From: Streptomyces venezuelae ATCC 10712
Lineage (GTDB): Bacteria > Actinomycetota > Actinomycetes > Streptomycetales > Streptomycetaceae
NCBI RefSeq assembly: GCF_008639165.1
Contig: NZ_CP029197.1
Coordinates: 2,418,001-2,482,000, forward strand
DNA length: 64,000 nt
Reading direction: 5' to 3'
The position numbers were made by a program, and so were the translations under genes. Shown piece after piece: positions 50,575 through 60,687 of this stretch. Position 1 is the stretch's first letter, and the number at the start of each line of letters is the position of its first letter. The notes beneath the pieces are model-generated. The model searched no databases. It was not told where the DNA came from and saw only the letters and a program-made list of their open reading frames with translations.

Positions 50575-50634
50575 CCCGCGCGCGGTGACAGGCCCCGGGG
50601 CGGCTACGAGATGACAGCCCCGTTCCGCGCGTAG
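50544..50634. repeat. Tandem near-duplicate of a gene 3' end (60-bp period)
   Basis: 50544-50574 (last codons and stop of the PhoX-like gene) recurs at 50604-50634 with 5 mismatches in 31 bases. The second copy is antisense to, and forms, the C-terminus and stop of the convergent ArsR-like gene. Confidence 0.75.
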
Positions 50635-51626
50635 CACCGCAGGTCCACCGTCCGTTGGGCGCCGCCGAGCAGGGCGGCGCCCAACGGCGTCAGCGTGTGC
50701 AGGACCGCGTTCCCGTGGCGCAGGGTCGCGATGAGCCCGGCCTCCCGCAGGACGCCCGCGTGCTGGCTCGCGGAGGCGAGCGACACCCCGGCCCGGCGGG
50801 CCAGCTCGCTCGTCGTACCGCCGTCGCCGATCGCGTGCAGGACCGCCGAGCGGGTCTGGCCGACCAGCTTGGCCAGCGAGGAGCCGCCGGGCGCGCGCAC
50901 GGTCGGCGCCTCGCCATGGGTGACGGGGTAGACGAGGACCGGCGGCAGCGCGGGGTCGCGCAGCACGACGGGGGTCCCCCGGCAGAAGTACGAGGGCTGC
51001 AGCAGCAGTCCCCGCCCGTCCAGGTGGACGTCCCGGTCGACCGGGTAGTCGGCCTCCAGGACGGGCGCGCGCCAGCGCAGCATCGGCGGCAGCGAGGCGA
51101 GGAGTTCGTCGGCGCCGCCGTCCAGGAGCGCGCGGCCGCGGCGGGCCCGGTCGGCCTCGACGCGGGCCCGGATGTGCGGCCAGTACGGCTCGACGGCGGC
51201 CCGGTGGTAGCTCCGCAGCGCCCCCACGAGCCGGTCGAAGGGCGCCGCGCCGCCGTCGGCGAGGGCGCGCAGCGAATGGGGCACGGTCCGCCCGCCGGAG
51301 CGGTCGGCGGCCAACAGGGAGAGCTCGCCGCGGAGCCGGCCGGAGTCGGTCGCGCGGATCGCCTGGAGGCCCTCGTCGAGCCCGTGGACGCCCTCGGCGG
51401 GCGTCAGGAAGTCGGGAAAATAGCCGCGGCTGGGGACCAGCGCCGCGAGGAGCCGGGTCTCACCGCCGAGCCGCATCCGGGTTTCGGATCGCCATTCTCC
51501 GAAGACGACGGGGCCGCGCCGGTCCCTTAAACGGTGAAAGCTGAGAATCGTTTCCCACAGAACGTCAGGCCTGGCGGCCGTCCGCACCCCCGCCAAGTCG
51601 TTTCCGGTGAAATGAATCCGCAGCAT
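50604..51626 (-). CDS. ArsR/SmtB-type winged-helix regulator with DUF5937-like domain
   Basis: A 340-residue protein. Residues 1-240 match the N-terminal module of the actinobacterial ArsR-like regulators annotated DUF5937 (start Met-Leu-Arg-Ile-His-Phe-Thr). Residues ~255-325 are an ArsR HTH: Leu-Leu/Val-Gly-Gln-Thr-Arg-Ser-Ala-Val-Leu-His-Ala-Ile, Ser-Glu-Leu-Ala-Arg-Arg-Ala-Gly-Val-Ser-Leu-Ala-Ser-Ala-Ser-Gln-His, Leu-Arg-Glu-Ala-Gly-Leu-Ile. No Cys metal site is evident. ATG 51626. The last ~10 residues come from the antisense of a duplicated neighbouring gene end. Target unknown. Confidence 0.87.
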   Translation of the reverse strand: MLRIHFTGNDLAGVRTAARPDVLWETILSFHRLRDRRGPVVFGEWRSETRMRLGGETRLLAALVPSRGYFPDFLTPAEGVHGLDEGLQAIRATDSGRLRGELSLLAADRSGGRTVPHSLRALADGGAAPFDRLVGALRSYHRAAVEPYWPHIRARVEADRARRGRALLDGGADELLASLPPMLRWRAPVLEADYPVDRDVHLDGRGLLLQPSYFCRGTPVVLRDPALPPVLVYPVTHGEAPTVRAPGGSSLAKLVGQTRSAVLHAIGDGGTTSELARRAGVSLASASQHAGVLREAGLIATLRHGNAVLHTLTPLGAALLGGAQRTVDLRCYARNGAVIS

Positions 51627-51937
51627 GACGTCCCCACCTGTGCACTCGCAACCACCCCCGACGACGAGTATGCACAGCATCACTGCACGTTACCAGGGTG
51701 TTTCAGCCACAGTTGAAAAGCATCGCGGCAATCGGGGCGGAACCGAAAAGCTGTACGGGTCGGGCAGGAAACCTTCAGGACCGAGGTGACGTGGTGAAGA
51801 CCGTGGGGGGCTTTGCCCGTCCGGCGGCGGTCGGCGAGGTTGCGGCTCACCTGCCCGGCATCGGTAAAGGGCGCGGCCTCCGGGTGGGGATCCGGGGGTC
51901 GCGCCCGCTCCATTCTTTGCGGCGGGACCTTTGCGGA
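51627..51937. other. Intergenic region, A/T-richer, no gene called
   Basis: About 310 bases upstream of the ArsR-like gene, with lower GC than the surroundings. It should hold that gene's promoter. A 77-codon minus-strand frame (51680-51913) has no domain, signal peptide or ribosome site and is not called. Confidence 0.5.
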
Positions 51938-51981
51938 GTAGCCGCCGCGTAGCCCTCGACTAGCCTCCGACTAGCCCCCGA
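51938..51981 (+). repeat. Four 11-bp phased direct repeats
   Basis: TAGCCGCCGCG, TAGCCCTCGAC, TAGCCTCCGAC and TAGCCCCCGAG follow one another at an exact 11-bp period. Read as heptamers separated by AGCC they give CTCGACT, TCCGACT and CCCGAGT. The heptamer-plus-4 layout is that of SARP activator sites. TTCAAT at 51993 and 52008 and its inverse ATTGAA at 52023 follow at 15-bp steps. Confidence 0.65.
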
Positions 51982-52058
51982 GTGGCGAAGAAGTTCAATG
52001 GCCAATAATTCAATCAGGCGCAATTGAACAACTCCTCACATCCGCTCAACAAACAAAC

Positions 52059-52098
52059 GACGGGACGGACACCTCCGCACAAAGGTGTCCGTCCCGTC
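52059..52098. terminator. Strong hairpin with no associated gene
   Basis: A perfect 16-bp stem (52059-52074 with 52083-52098) with an 8-base loop, followed on + by TCTCTGTGATT and on - by GTTTGTTTGTTG. It is separate from the ppdK terminator. It may end a short + strand RNA starting near 52015 or act as a backup for ppdK. Confidence 0.75.
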
Positions 52099-52188
52099 TC
52101 TGTGATTCCGGGCCCGCCGCCCGCCGGTGAGGGTGGTGAGGTGACCGGCGGCGGCCCCGGTGGTACCGGAGCGGTCCGTGGATCCCCG

Positions 52189-52245
52189 CTGCTGAACGGG
52201 GGTTCAGGAGGGCCCGACCGCCACTCCTGACCCCCCGTTCAGCAG
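52189..52245 (-). terminator. ppdK terminator
   Basis: A 22-bp stem with one mismatch (52189-52210 with 52224-52245), loop of 13 bases, beginning 4 bases after the ppdK stop on the minus strand. Confidence 0.85.
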
Positions 52246-52248
52246 GAC

Positions 52249-54960
<2,712 letters not shown>

Positions 54961-55152
54961 GGGTCCCGACTCCTCGATGACTCGGTTGGCTGCCCTGACG
55001 GCGAGGAACATACCCAGATCGAAGGCTTCTGGGGAGGTACGCCTAGCGGTCACGTGGCCTTAACCACCCGTCCGCCAGCACTTCGAAAGTAACCAGCAAG
55101 TAGCCGCCGCTTTCAGGCCCCGAAGCCGCCATGACCCAAAGCAGAGAGAACT

Positions 55153-55201
55153 CGCTCACATGAGCGCACATCGAAGCACTTGCGTTCAACTCTTGAACGC
55201 A
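55153..55201. promoter_or_regulatory. Palindromes upstream of ppdK
   Basis: TGCGTTCAA-CTC-TTGAACGCA (55181-55201) is a perfect 9+9 dyad. CGCTCA-CA-TGAGCG (55153-55166) is a second dyad 14 bases away. They lie in the 243-base gap between the dus terminator and the ppdK start and are candidate operators or transcript hairpins. Confidence 0.5.
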
Positions 55202-55203
55202 AA

Positions 55204-55228
55204 AAGGGTGGCACCCCGTGCCACCCTT
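55204..55228 (-). terminator. dus terminator
   Basis: AAGGGTGGCAC-CCC-GTGCCACCCTT is a perfect 11-bp stem. On the minus strand it is followed by a T run (TTTTTGCG). It lies about 100 bases after the dus stop. Confidence 0.85.
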
Positions 55229-55326
55229 CAGGCGATGCAGCCGCCCGTAACCTGCTCATCTGAGCACCACCCCCCTCAAGGGTGGCGAGGATCACTCCTT
55301 CGGAACGGCCGGATCAGGGCCGAATC

Positions 55327-56466
55327 TCAGCCGCCGGACGTGTCCAGCTCGGCGTCCTCGCTCACGCCGGAGCAGTCGTAGGGGTCCTTCAACCAGCCGT
55401 CCGGCAGGACAACTCGGTTGTTTCCGGACGTACGACCCCGAGGACCGTCGGCACCCACCGGCCACGGCTGGTCCAGGTCCAGCTCGCTCAACTGAGCGCT
55501 CAGTTCGTCCAGGGACGAGGTGATCGCCAGCTTCTTGCGCATCTCGGAGCCCACCGAGAAGCCCTTCAGGTACCAGGCCACGTGCTTGCGGAAGTCGATG
55601 ACACCGCGTGCCTCGTCGCCGAGCCACTCGCCGAGCAGCCGCGCGTGCCGCACCATCGCGTCCGCGACCTCCCGCAGCCCGGGCTGCGCGTACCCGCCGC
55701 CCGTGCCCTCGAAGGCCGCCACCAGGTCCGCGAAGAGCCACGGGCGACCGAGACAGCCACGGCCGACGACCACGCCGTCGCAGCCCGTCTCCCGCATCAT
55801 CCGCAGCGCGTCGTCGGCGGACCAGATGTCGCCGTTGCCGAGCACCGGGATCTCCGGCACGTGCTCCTTGAGCCGCGCGATCGCGTCCCAGTCCGCCGTG
55901 CCGCCGTAGTGCTGGGCCGCCGTCCGCCCGTGCAGGGCGATCGCCGTCACGCCCTCCTCCACCGCGATCCGGCCCGCGTCGAGGAAGGTGATGTGGTCGT
56001 CGTCGATGCCCTTGCGCATCTTCATCGTGACCGGCAGGTCGCCCGCGTTGGTCACGGCCTCGTGGAGGATCGCGCGCAGCAGCGGCCGCTTGTAGGGCAG
56101 GGCCGAGCCGCCGCCCTTCCGGGTCACCTTGGGCACCGGGCAGCCGAAGTTCAGGTCGATGTGGTCGGCGAGGTCCTCGTCGACGATCATCCGCACGGCC
56201 TTGCCGACCGTCACCGGGTCCACGCCGTACAGCTGGATGGAGCGCGGCTGCTCGGTCGCGTCGAAGCGGATGAGCTGCATCGTCTTCTCGTTGCGCTCGA
56301 CCAGGGCGCGCGTCGTGATCATCTCGCTCACGAACAGTCCCTTGCCGCCGCTGAACTCACGGCAGAGGGTACGGAAGGGGGCGTTGGTGATGCCGGCCAT
56401 CGGGGCGAGCACCACCGGCGGCTGCACGATGTGCGGCCCGATGGCGAGGGGGGAGAACGCGGTCAT
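55327..56466 (-). CDS. dus: tRNA-dihydrouridine synthase, DusB-type
   Basis: A 379-residue FMN enzyme that reduces uridine in tRNA D-loops. Val-Leu-Ala-Pro-Met-Ala-Gly-Ile-Thr-Asn (near 20) binds FMN. Leu-Asn-Phe-Gly-Cys-Pro-Val-Pro-Lys-Val-Thr (near 100-110) holds the catalytic Cys. His-Gly-Arg-Thr near 176 and Gly-Asn-Gly-Asp-Ile near 205 complete the barrel. The C-terminal ~70 residues form the helical RNA-binding domain plus an acidic tail. ATG 56466 is chosen; an in-frame ATG at 56496 would add 10 residues and overlap the promoter of the divergent MFS gene. Confidence 0.93.
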   Translation of the reverse strand: MTAFSPLAIGPHIVQPPVVLAPMAGITNAPFRTLCREFSGGKGLFVSEMITTRALVERNEKTMQLIRFDATEQPRSIQLYGVDPVTVGKAVRMIVDEDLADHIDLNFGCPVPKVTRKGGGSALPYKRPLLRAILHEAVTNAGDLPVTMKMRKGIDDDHITFLDAGRIAVEEGVTAIALHGRTAAQHYGGTADWDAIARLKEHVPEIPVLGNGDIWSADDALRMMRETGCDGVVVGRGCLGRPWLFADLVAAFEGTGGGYAQPGLREVADAMVRHARLLGEWLGDEARGVIDFRKHVAWYLKGFSVGSEMRKKLAITSSLDELSAQLSELDLDQPWPVGADGPRGRTSGNNRVVLPDGWLKDPYDCSGVSEDAELDTSGG

Positions 56467-56506
56467 TGAGCCATTGTCGCGCACTGCGCCGGTCATTAGT
56501 TAGCCG

Positions 56507-56512
56507 TACTAT
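56507..56512 (+). promoter_or_regulatory. -10 box of a leaderless MFS transcript
   Basis: TACTAT ends 6 bases before ATG 56519, matching the TANNNT-N6-7-ATG pattern of leaderless Streptomyces genes; no ribosome site is present. No good -35 is seen. Confidence 0.55.
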
Positions 56513-56518
56513 CCGAAC

Positions 56519-57976
56519 ATGCCGGAGCTCACACCCGCGCAGCTCCCCCGGAGCCGACAGCTCGTCGTCCTGGCGATCTGCTGCATGAGTCTGCTGATCG
56601 TCAGCCTCGACAACACCGCGCTCAACGTCGCCCTGCCCTCCCTGCGGCGCGACCTGGGCGCCTCCGTCTCCGGACTGCAGTGGGTCATCGACGCGTACAC
56701 CCTCGTCCTGGCCTCGCTGCTCATGCTCTCCGGCTCCACCGCCGACCGCGTCGGCCGCCGCAAGGTCTTTGTGACCGGCCTCGTCGTCTTCGCGCTCGGC
56801 TCGCTGCTCTGCTCGCTCGCCCCGAGCCTGGAGGCGCTGATCGCCTTCCGCGCGGTGCAGGCCGTGGGCGGCTCCATGCTGAACCCGGTCGCCATGTCGA
56901 TCATCACCAACACCTTCACCGAACCGGCGGCACGCGCGCGTGCCATCGGCGTCTGGGGCGGCGTCGTCGGGATCTCCATGGCCCTGGGTCCGCTGGTGGG
57001 CGGGCTGCTCGTCGAGTCCGTCGGCTGGCGGGCGATCTTCTGGGTCAACCTGCCGGTCGCCCTGACCGCCCTGCTGCTCACCCTGCGGTACGTCCCGGAG
57101 TCCCGGGCGCCCAGGCCCCGCCGCCCCGACCCGGTCGGACAGCTGCTCGTGGCGGCGCTCCTCGGCTCCCTCACGTACGCGATCATCGAGACCGACCCGC
57201 TCTTCGCCGGGATCGCCGCCGCGGCCCTCGCCGGACTCCTGTGGTACGAGCCGAGGCGCCGCGAGCCCCTGATCGACCTGCGGTTCTTCCGCAGCGCGCC
57301 GTTCAGCGGGGCGACCGTCGTCGCGATCTGCGCCTTCGCGGGCTTCGGCGGCTTCCTCTTCCTGAACACGCTGTACCTCCAGGAGGTGCGCGGCCTCTCC
57401 CCGCTGCGCGCGGGCCTCTACATGCTGCCGATGGCGGGCATGACCTTCGTCTTCGCCCCGCTGTCGGGGCGGCTCACCGGGGCGCGCGGGCCACGGGTGC
57501 CGCTGCTGCTCGCGGGCACGGCGATGGCGACGGGGGCGCTGCTCTTCGCCGCGTTCGGGGCGGAGACCCACGATCCGCTGCTCTTCGCCGGGTACGTGGT
57601 CTTCGGCATCGGCTTCGGCCTGGTCAACGCCCCCATCACCAACACCGCGGTCTCGGGCATGCCACGGGCGCAGGCCGGGGTGGCGGCGGCGGTGGCCTCG
57701 ACGAGCCGCCAGGTGGGGCAGACGCTCGGGGTGGCGGTGGTCGGCACGGTGCTCGCGACGGGGGTGGGCGCCGGGATGTCCCCGGACGACTTCGTGGTGG
57801 CGGCGCGGCCCGGCTACTGGGTGGTGACGGCCTGCGGTCTCGCGGTCCTGACGGTCGGGGCGCTGACCAGCGGGAAGTGGGCCCGGCGCACGGCGGAACG
57901 GACGGCGGCCTGTCTGGCCACCGAGGCCGACCCGCGCCCGGCCCCGGAGAAGGGCCGGGGGCTGGGGCGGCGGTGA
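56519..57976 (+). CDS. MFS multidrug exporter, EmrB/QacA type
   Basis: A 485-residue DHA2-family exporter with about 14 membrane helices. Motif D-like Leu-Asp-Asn-Thr-Ala-Leu-Asn-Val-Ala-Leu-Pro in helix 1, the signature Asp-Arg-Val-Gly-Arg-Arg-Lys near 76-82, and motif C-like Gly-Pro-Leu-Val-Gly-Gly near 158 are all present. It uses proton antiport to export drugs or metabolites. It is divergent from dus with a 52-base gap and seems leaderless. No cognate regulator is directly adjacent on this strand; the XRE gene lies convergent downstream. Confidence 0.93.
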   Translation: MPELTPAQLPRSRQLVVLAICCMSLLIVSLDNTALNVALPSLRRDLGASVSGLQWVIDAYTLVLASLLMLSGSTADRVGRRKVFVTGLVVFALGSLLCSLAPSLEALIAFRAVQAVGGSMLNPVAMSIITNTFTEPAARARAIGVWGGVVGISMALGPLVGGLLVESVGWRAIFWVNLPVALTALLLTLRYVPESRAPRPRRPDPVGQLLVAALLGSLTYAIIETDPLFAGIAAAALAGLLWYEPRRREPLIDLRFFRSAPFSGATVVAICAFAGFGGFLFLNTLYLQEVRGLSPLRAGLYMLPMAGMTFVFAPLSGRLTGARGPRVPLLLAGTAMATGALLFAAFGAETHDPLLFAGYVVFGIGFGLVNAPITNTAVSGMPRAQAGVAAAVASTSRQVGQTLGVAVVGTVLATGVGAGMSPDDFVVAARPGYWVVTACGLAVLTVGALTSGKWARRTAERTAACLATEADPRPAPEKGRGLGRR

Positions 57977-57985
57977 GGGGGCTCA

Positions 57986-58080
57986 GGAAGGGCGCCCGGG
58001 TCAGGCGGCGCTGAAGGACGCGCGGCTCAGGCGGCTGAGGGGGGGCCCTGGAAGGACGCCCGGGTCAGGCCGCGGTGAGG
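57986..58080. repeat. Tandem near-duplicate around a gene 3' end (64-bp period)
   Basis: 57986-58016 recurs at 58050-58080 (core GGAAGGRCGCCCGGGTCAGG plus a GC-rich tail) with only a few mismatches. The second copy contains the stop of the convergent XRE regulator. A partial third copy (GGCTCAGGCGGCTGAGG) lies between. Confidence 0.65.
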
Positions 58081-58961
58081 GCGGTGGCGGCCTCCGGGGC
58101 CGCCGCCTCTTCCCGTACGGCCAGTTCCAGGAGCCGTTCGAGCCCCGCCCGGGACGCCTCGTCCAGGGGGACGTACGTGCCGAGGCGCGGCCCGGCGGCC
58201 GGTCCGAGCCAGAGGTTGGTGTGGTCCAGGCGCAGGACACCGACGTGGGCGTTGCGGATGACCTTGGCGCGGCTGCCGAGGTCGGCGACGTCGTGCCGGG
58301 CCCAGAGCTCGCGGAACTCCGGGGAGGCGTCGTGGAGCCGCCGGACCAGCGCCTTCCAGGCGGGCTCGGCGAGGTGCTCGGCCATGGAGGCGCGGAGCTT
58401 GCCGACCATCGAGCGCAGGACCTCGGGGAGGTCGGTGAAGGCGGCGCGGAACTCCTCGTCGGTGAAGGCGAGCCAGAGGGTGTTGCGGTCCTCGCGGGGC
58501 AGCGCGTCCAGGTCGCGGTACAGCCGCCCGAAGGTGCGGTTGTAGGCGAGGAAGTCGTACCGGCTGTTCTGGATGCAGGCGGGGACGGGTTCCAGCTGGT
58601 GCAGCAGGGCGCGCAGGGCGGGGGTGACGGCCGGGCAGGTCGTCTCGGGGTGCGGGTCGCTCTGTCCGGCGAGGGCGAAGAGGTGGTTCCGCTCGGTCGG
58701 GTCGAGCAGCAGGGCGCCGGCGAGGGCGTCGAGGACCTGCGGGGAGACCTGGATGTCCCGCGCCTGCTCCAGCCAGGTGTACCAGGTGACGCCGACGGCG
58801 GAGAGGTGGGCGACCTCCTCGCGGCGCAGGCCGGGGGTGCGGCGGCGGCGCCCCCGGGGCAGGCCGACCTGCTCGGGGGTGATGCGCTCGCGCCGGCTGC
58901 GCAGGAAGGCGGCGAGTTCGTGTCGCCGCGTGCCGGGTTCGGCGGTCGTCATGGTCGTCAC
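58065..58961 (-). CDS. XRE-family regulator with MmyB-like ligand domain
   Basis: A 298-residue regulator. The HTH (about 12-75) contains Leu-Ala-Ala-Phe-Leu-Arg-Ser-Arg-Arg-Glu-Arg-Ile, Thr-Pro-Gly-Leu-Arg-Arg-Glu-Glu-Val-Ala and Trp-Tyr/Thr-Trp-Leu-Glu-Gln-Ala. The C-terminal domain (about 105-270) is of the MmyB/PAS-like kind with Asn-Ser-Arg-Tyr-Asp-Phe-Leu-Ala-Tyr-Asn, which binds fatty-acid-like ligands in known members. GTG 58961 or ATG 58952 could start it. It is divergent from an MFS exporter, with CCAG/CTGG inverted repeats between them, so it probably controls that exporter and itself. Confidence 0.9.
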   Translation of the reverse strand: MTTMTTAEPGTRRHELAAFLRSRRERITPEQVGLPRGRRRRTPGLRREEVAHLSAVGVTWYTWLEQARDIQVSPQVLDALAGALLLDPTERNHLFALAGQSDPHPETTCPAVTPALRALLHQLEPVPACIQNSRYDFLAYNRTFGRLYRDLDALPREDRNTLWLAFTDEEFRAAFTDLPEVLRSMVGKLRASMAEHLAEPAWKALVRRLHDASPEFRELWARHDVADLGSRAKVIRNAHVGVLRLDHTNLWLGPAAGPRLGTYVPLDEASRAGLERLLELAVREEAAAPEAATALTAA

Positions 58962-59007
58962 GCTCTCAGGGTGCGGGGCGGGACAGCCCGTTGCCAGGTG
59001 GTGTTTC

Positions 59008-59034
59008 TACCAGGATAAAGACACTCTGGTACCA
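59008..59034. promoter_or_regulatory. Operator between XRE regulator and MFS exporter
   Basis: TACCAG-N12-CTGGTA (59008-59031) is a perfect 6+6 inverted repeat. TGGTACCA (59027-59034) is an overlapping 8-bp palindrome, and a third CCAG sits at 58994. All are in the ~100-base divergent gap. Confidence 0.6.
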
Positions 59035-59062
59035 GGCTGAGCGACGGCGGATCGTCGGTCGC

Positions 59063-60535
59063 GTGACTACGACCTCCCCCTCTCCCCGTTCCCCGCTCGC
59101 TCCTGCGGGCGGCGCTCCGCCCGTCGTCCACGGCCGGCCCGCGCTCGGGCGGCTCGGCCTGTTCACCGTCCTCCTCGGCGCCTCGCTGCCCCTGGTCGAC
59201 TTCTCCATCGTCAACGTGGCCCTGCCGTCCATCGACCACGACCTGGCGGCGGGCCCCGCACTGCTCGAACTGATCGTCGCCGGGTACGGCCTGACGTACG
59301 CGGTGCTGCTGGTGCTCGGCGGGCGGCTCGGCGACCTGTTCGGGCGCCGTCGGCTCTTCCTCGCGGGCATGGCCGCCTTCGGTCTGACCTCGCTGGCGTG
59401 CGGGCTCGCCCCGGACGCCTGGACGCTGGTCGGGGCGCGCGGGGCGCAGGGCGCGGCGGCGGCGCTGATGCTGCCGCAGGTGCTCGCGACGATCCATGCC
59501 TCGACGGAGGGCCCCCGGCGGGCCAGGGCGCTCAGTCTGTACGGGGCGACCGCGGGGCTTTCCATGGTGGCCGGGCAGATCCTGGGCGGGGTGCTGGTCG
59601 CCGCCGACCTCTGGGGCCTCGGCTGGCGTGCGGTGTTCCTGGTGAACGTGCCGGTGGCGGTGGCGGGGCTGGTGCTCGCCATCCGTGAGGTGCCGGAGAC
59701 CCGCTCGGAGCGGCCGGCGCCGGTGGACGTGCCGGGGACGCTGCTGCTGGGGCTCGCCCTGGTGACGCTGCTCGCGCCGCTGACCGAGGGCAGGGCGGCG
59801 GGGTGGCCGGTGTGGACGTGGGTGGCGCTGGCCGTGTTCCCGTTCGCGGCGGTGGCGTTCTGGCGGGTGGAGCGGCGGATCGAGCGGCGGGCGGACGCCG
59901 GCGGCGGCACGCCGCTGGTGCCGCCGAGCCTGCTCGGTCTGGTCTCGCTGCGGCGCGGGCTGGTGCTGCTGCTGCCGCTCTGCATGGGCTTCGGCGGCTT
60001 CATGTTCGTGATCGCGGTGGCGCTCCAGCAGGGCCTGGGCATGGGCGCGGTGGCCTCGGGCGCGGCGCTGGTGCCGATGGCGGTGGCGTTCTTCGGGGCC
60101 TCGCTGGCGGGTCCCCGGCTGGTGCGGCGGTGGGGGACGCGGGTGGTGACGGCCGGCGGCCTGGTCCAGGGCCTCGGCATCGGGCTGCTCGCGGTGACGG
60201 TCTGGCGGGCCTGGCCGGACCTTTCGGTGGTGCTGCTGCTGCCGGGCATGGCGATCGCGGGCCTGGGCCAGGGGCTCCAGCTGCCGGTGCTGTTCCGGGT
60301 GATCCTCTCGGAGGTGCCGGGGGAACGCGCGGGCGTGGGCAGCGGCGTCATGGTGACGACCCAGCAGTCCGCCCTGGCGCTGGGGGTCGCGACCCTGGGC
60401 TCCCTCTATCTGGGCCTGGCCGGCTCCGGCGGGGCGGCCGCCGGTACGGCGCTGACGGTGACGCTGCTGGCCCAACTGGCCATGGTGGCGGTGACGGTGG
60501 CGCTGTCGGTGCGGCTGCCGAGGTCGGCGGGGTAG
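59063..60535 (+). CDS. MFS exporter, DHA2-like
   Basis: A 490-residue exporter with about 14 membrane helices. Phe-Ser-Ile-Val-Asn-Val-Ala-Leu-Pro is in helix 1, Gly-Gly-Arg-Leu-Gly-Asp-Leu-Phe-Gly-Arg-Arg-Arg near 88-99 is the loop 2-3 signature, and Gly-Gln-Ile-Leu-Gly-Gly near 175 is motif C-like. GTG 59063 is chosen because the upstream codons in frame run through the operator. It is divergent from the XRE/MmyB-type regulator, a common arrangement for regulated efflux. Substrate unknown. Confidence 0.9.
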   Translation: MTTTSPSPRSPLAPAGGAPPVVHGRPALGRLGLFTVLLGASLPLVDFSIVNVALPSIDHDLAAGPALLELIVAGYGLTYAVLLVLGGRLGDLFGRRRLFLAGMAAFGLTSLACGLAPDAWTLVGARGAQGAAAALMLPQVLATIHASTEGPRRARALSLYGATAGLSMVAGQILGGVLVAADLWGLGWRAVFLVNVPVAVAGLVLAIREVPETRSERPAPVDVPGTLLLGLALVTLLAPLTEGRAAGWPVWTWVALAVFPFAAVAFWRVERRIERRADAGGGTPLVPPSLLGLVSLRRGLVLLLPLCMGFGGFMFVIAVALQQGLGMGAVASGAALVPMAVAFFGASLAGPRLVRRWGTRVVTAGGLVQGLGIGLLAVTVWRAWPDLSVVLLLPGMAIAGLGQGLQLPVLFRVILSEVPGERAGVGSGVMVTTQQSALALGVATLGSLYLGLAGSGGAAAGTALTVTLLAQLAMVAVTVALSVRLPRSAG

Positions 60536-60601
60536 GTGCCGCCGCCGGCCGGCGTCGGCTCGGCTCCCCTGGGGTGGGTTCGCCCCGCACCACTCGAAGG
60601 A

Positions 60602-60625
60602 ATGACAGATATTGAAATCTGTCAT
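60602..60625. promoter_or_regulatory. Operator upstream of the aldo/keto reductase
   Basis: ATGACAGAT-ATTGAA-ATCTGTCAT is a perfect 9+9 inverted repeat 63 bases before ATG 60688. Its TGACAG half-site recurs before the downstream tetR gene. Confidence 0.7.
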
Positions 60626-60687
60626 CGGTCATGCCATGGTTGTGGTGTCACACCGATCCATCGCTTCCCGAACCCGAGGAGACCGCC

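Noticed and set aside
51700..51860. Riboswitch-like stretch (GGAAACC and GAAAAGC blocks)
   Set aside because: I could not fit it to a known riboswitch consensus, and it does not precede a plausible metabolic gene in the right direction.
51680..51913. 77-codon minus-strand frame in the A/T-richer gap
   Set aside because: No ribosome site, domain or signal peptide; composition does not follow Streptomyces codon bias.
55491..55504. Perfect palindrome ACTGAGCGCTCAGT
   Set aside because: Lies inside the dus coding region and encodes ordinary residues (Leu-Ser-Ala-Gln region); no regulatory reason to expect it.
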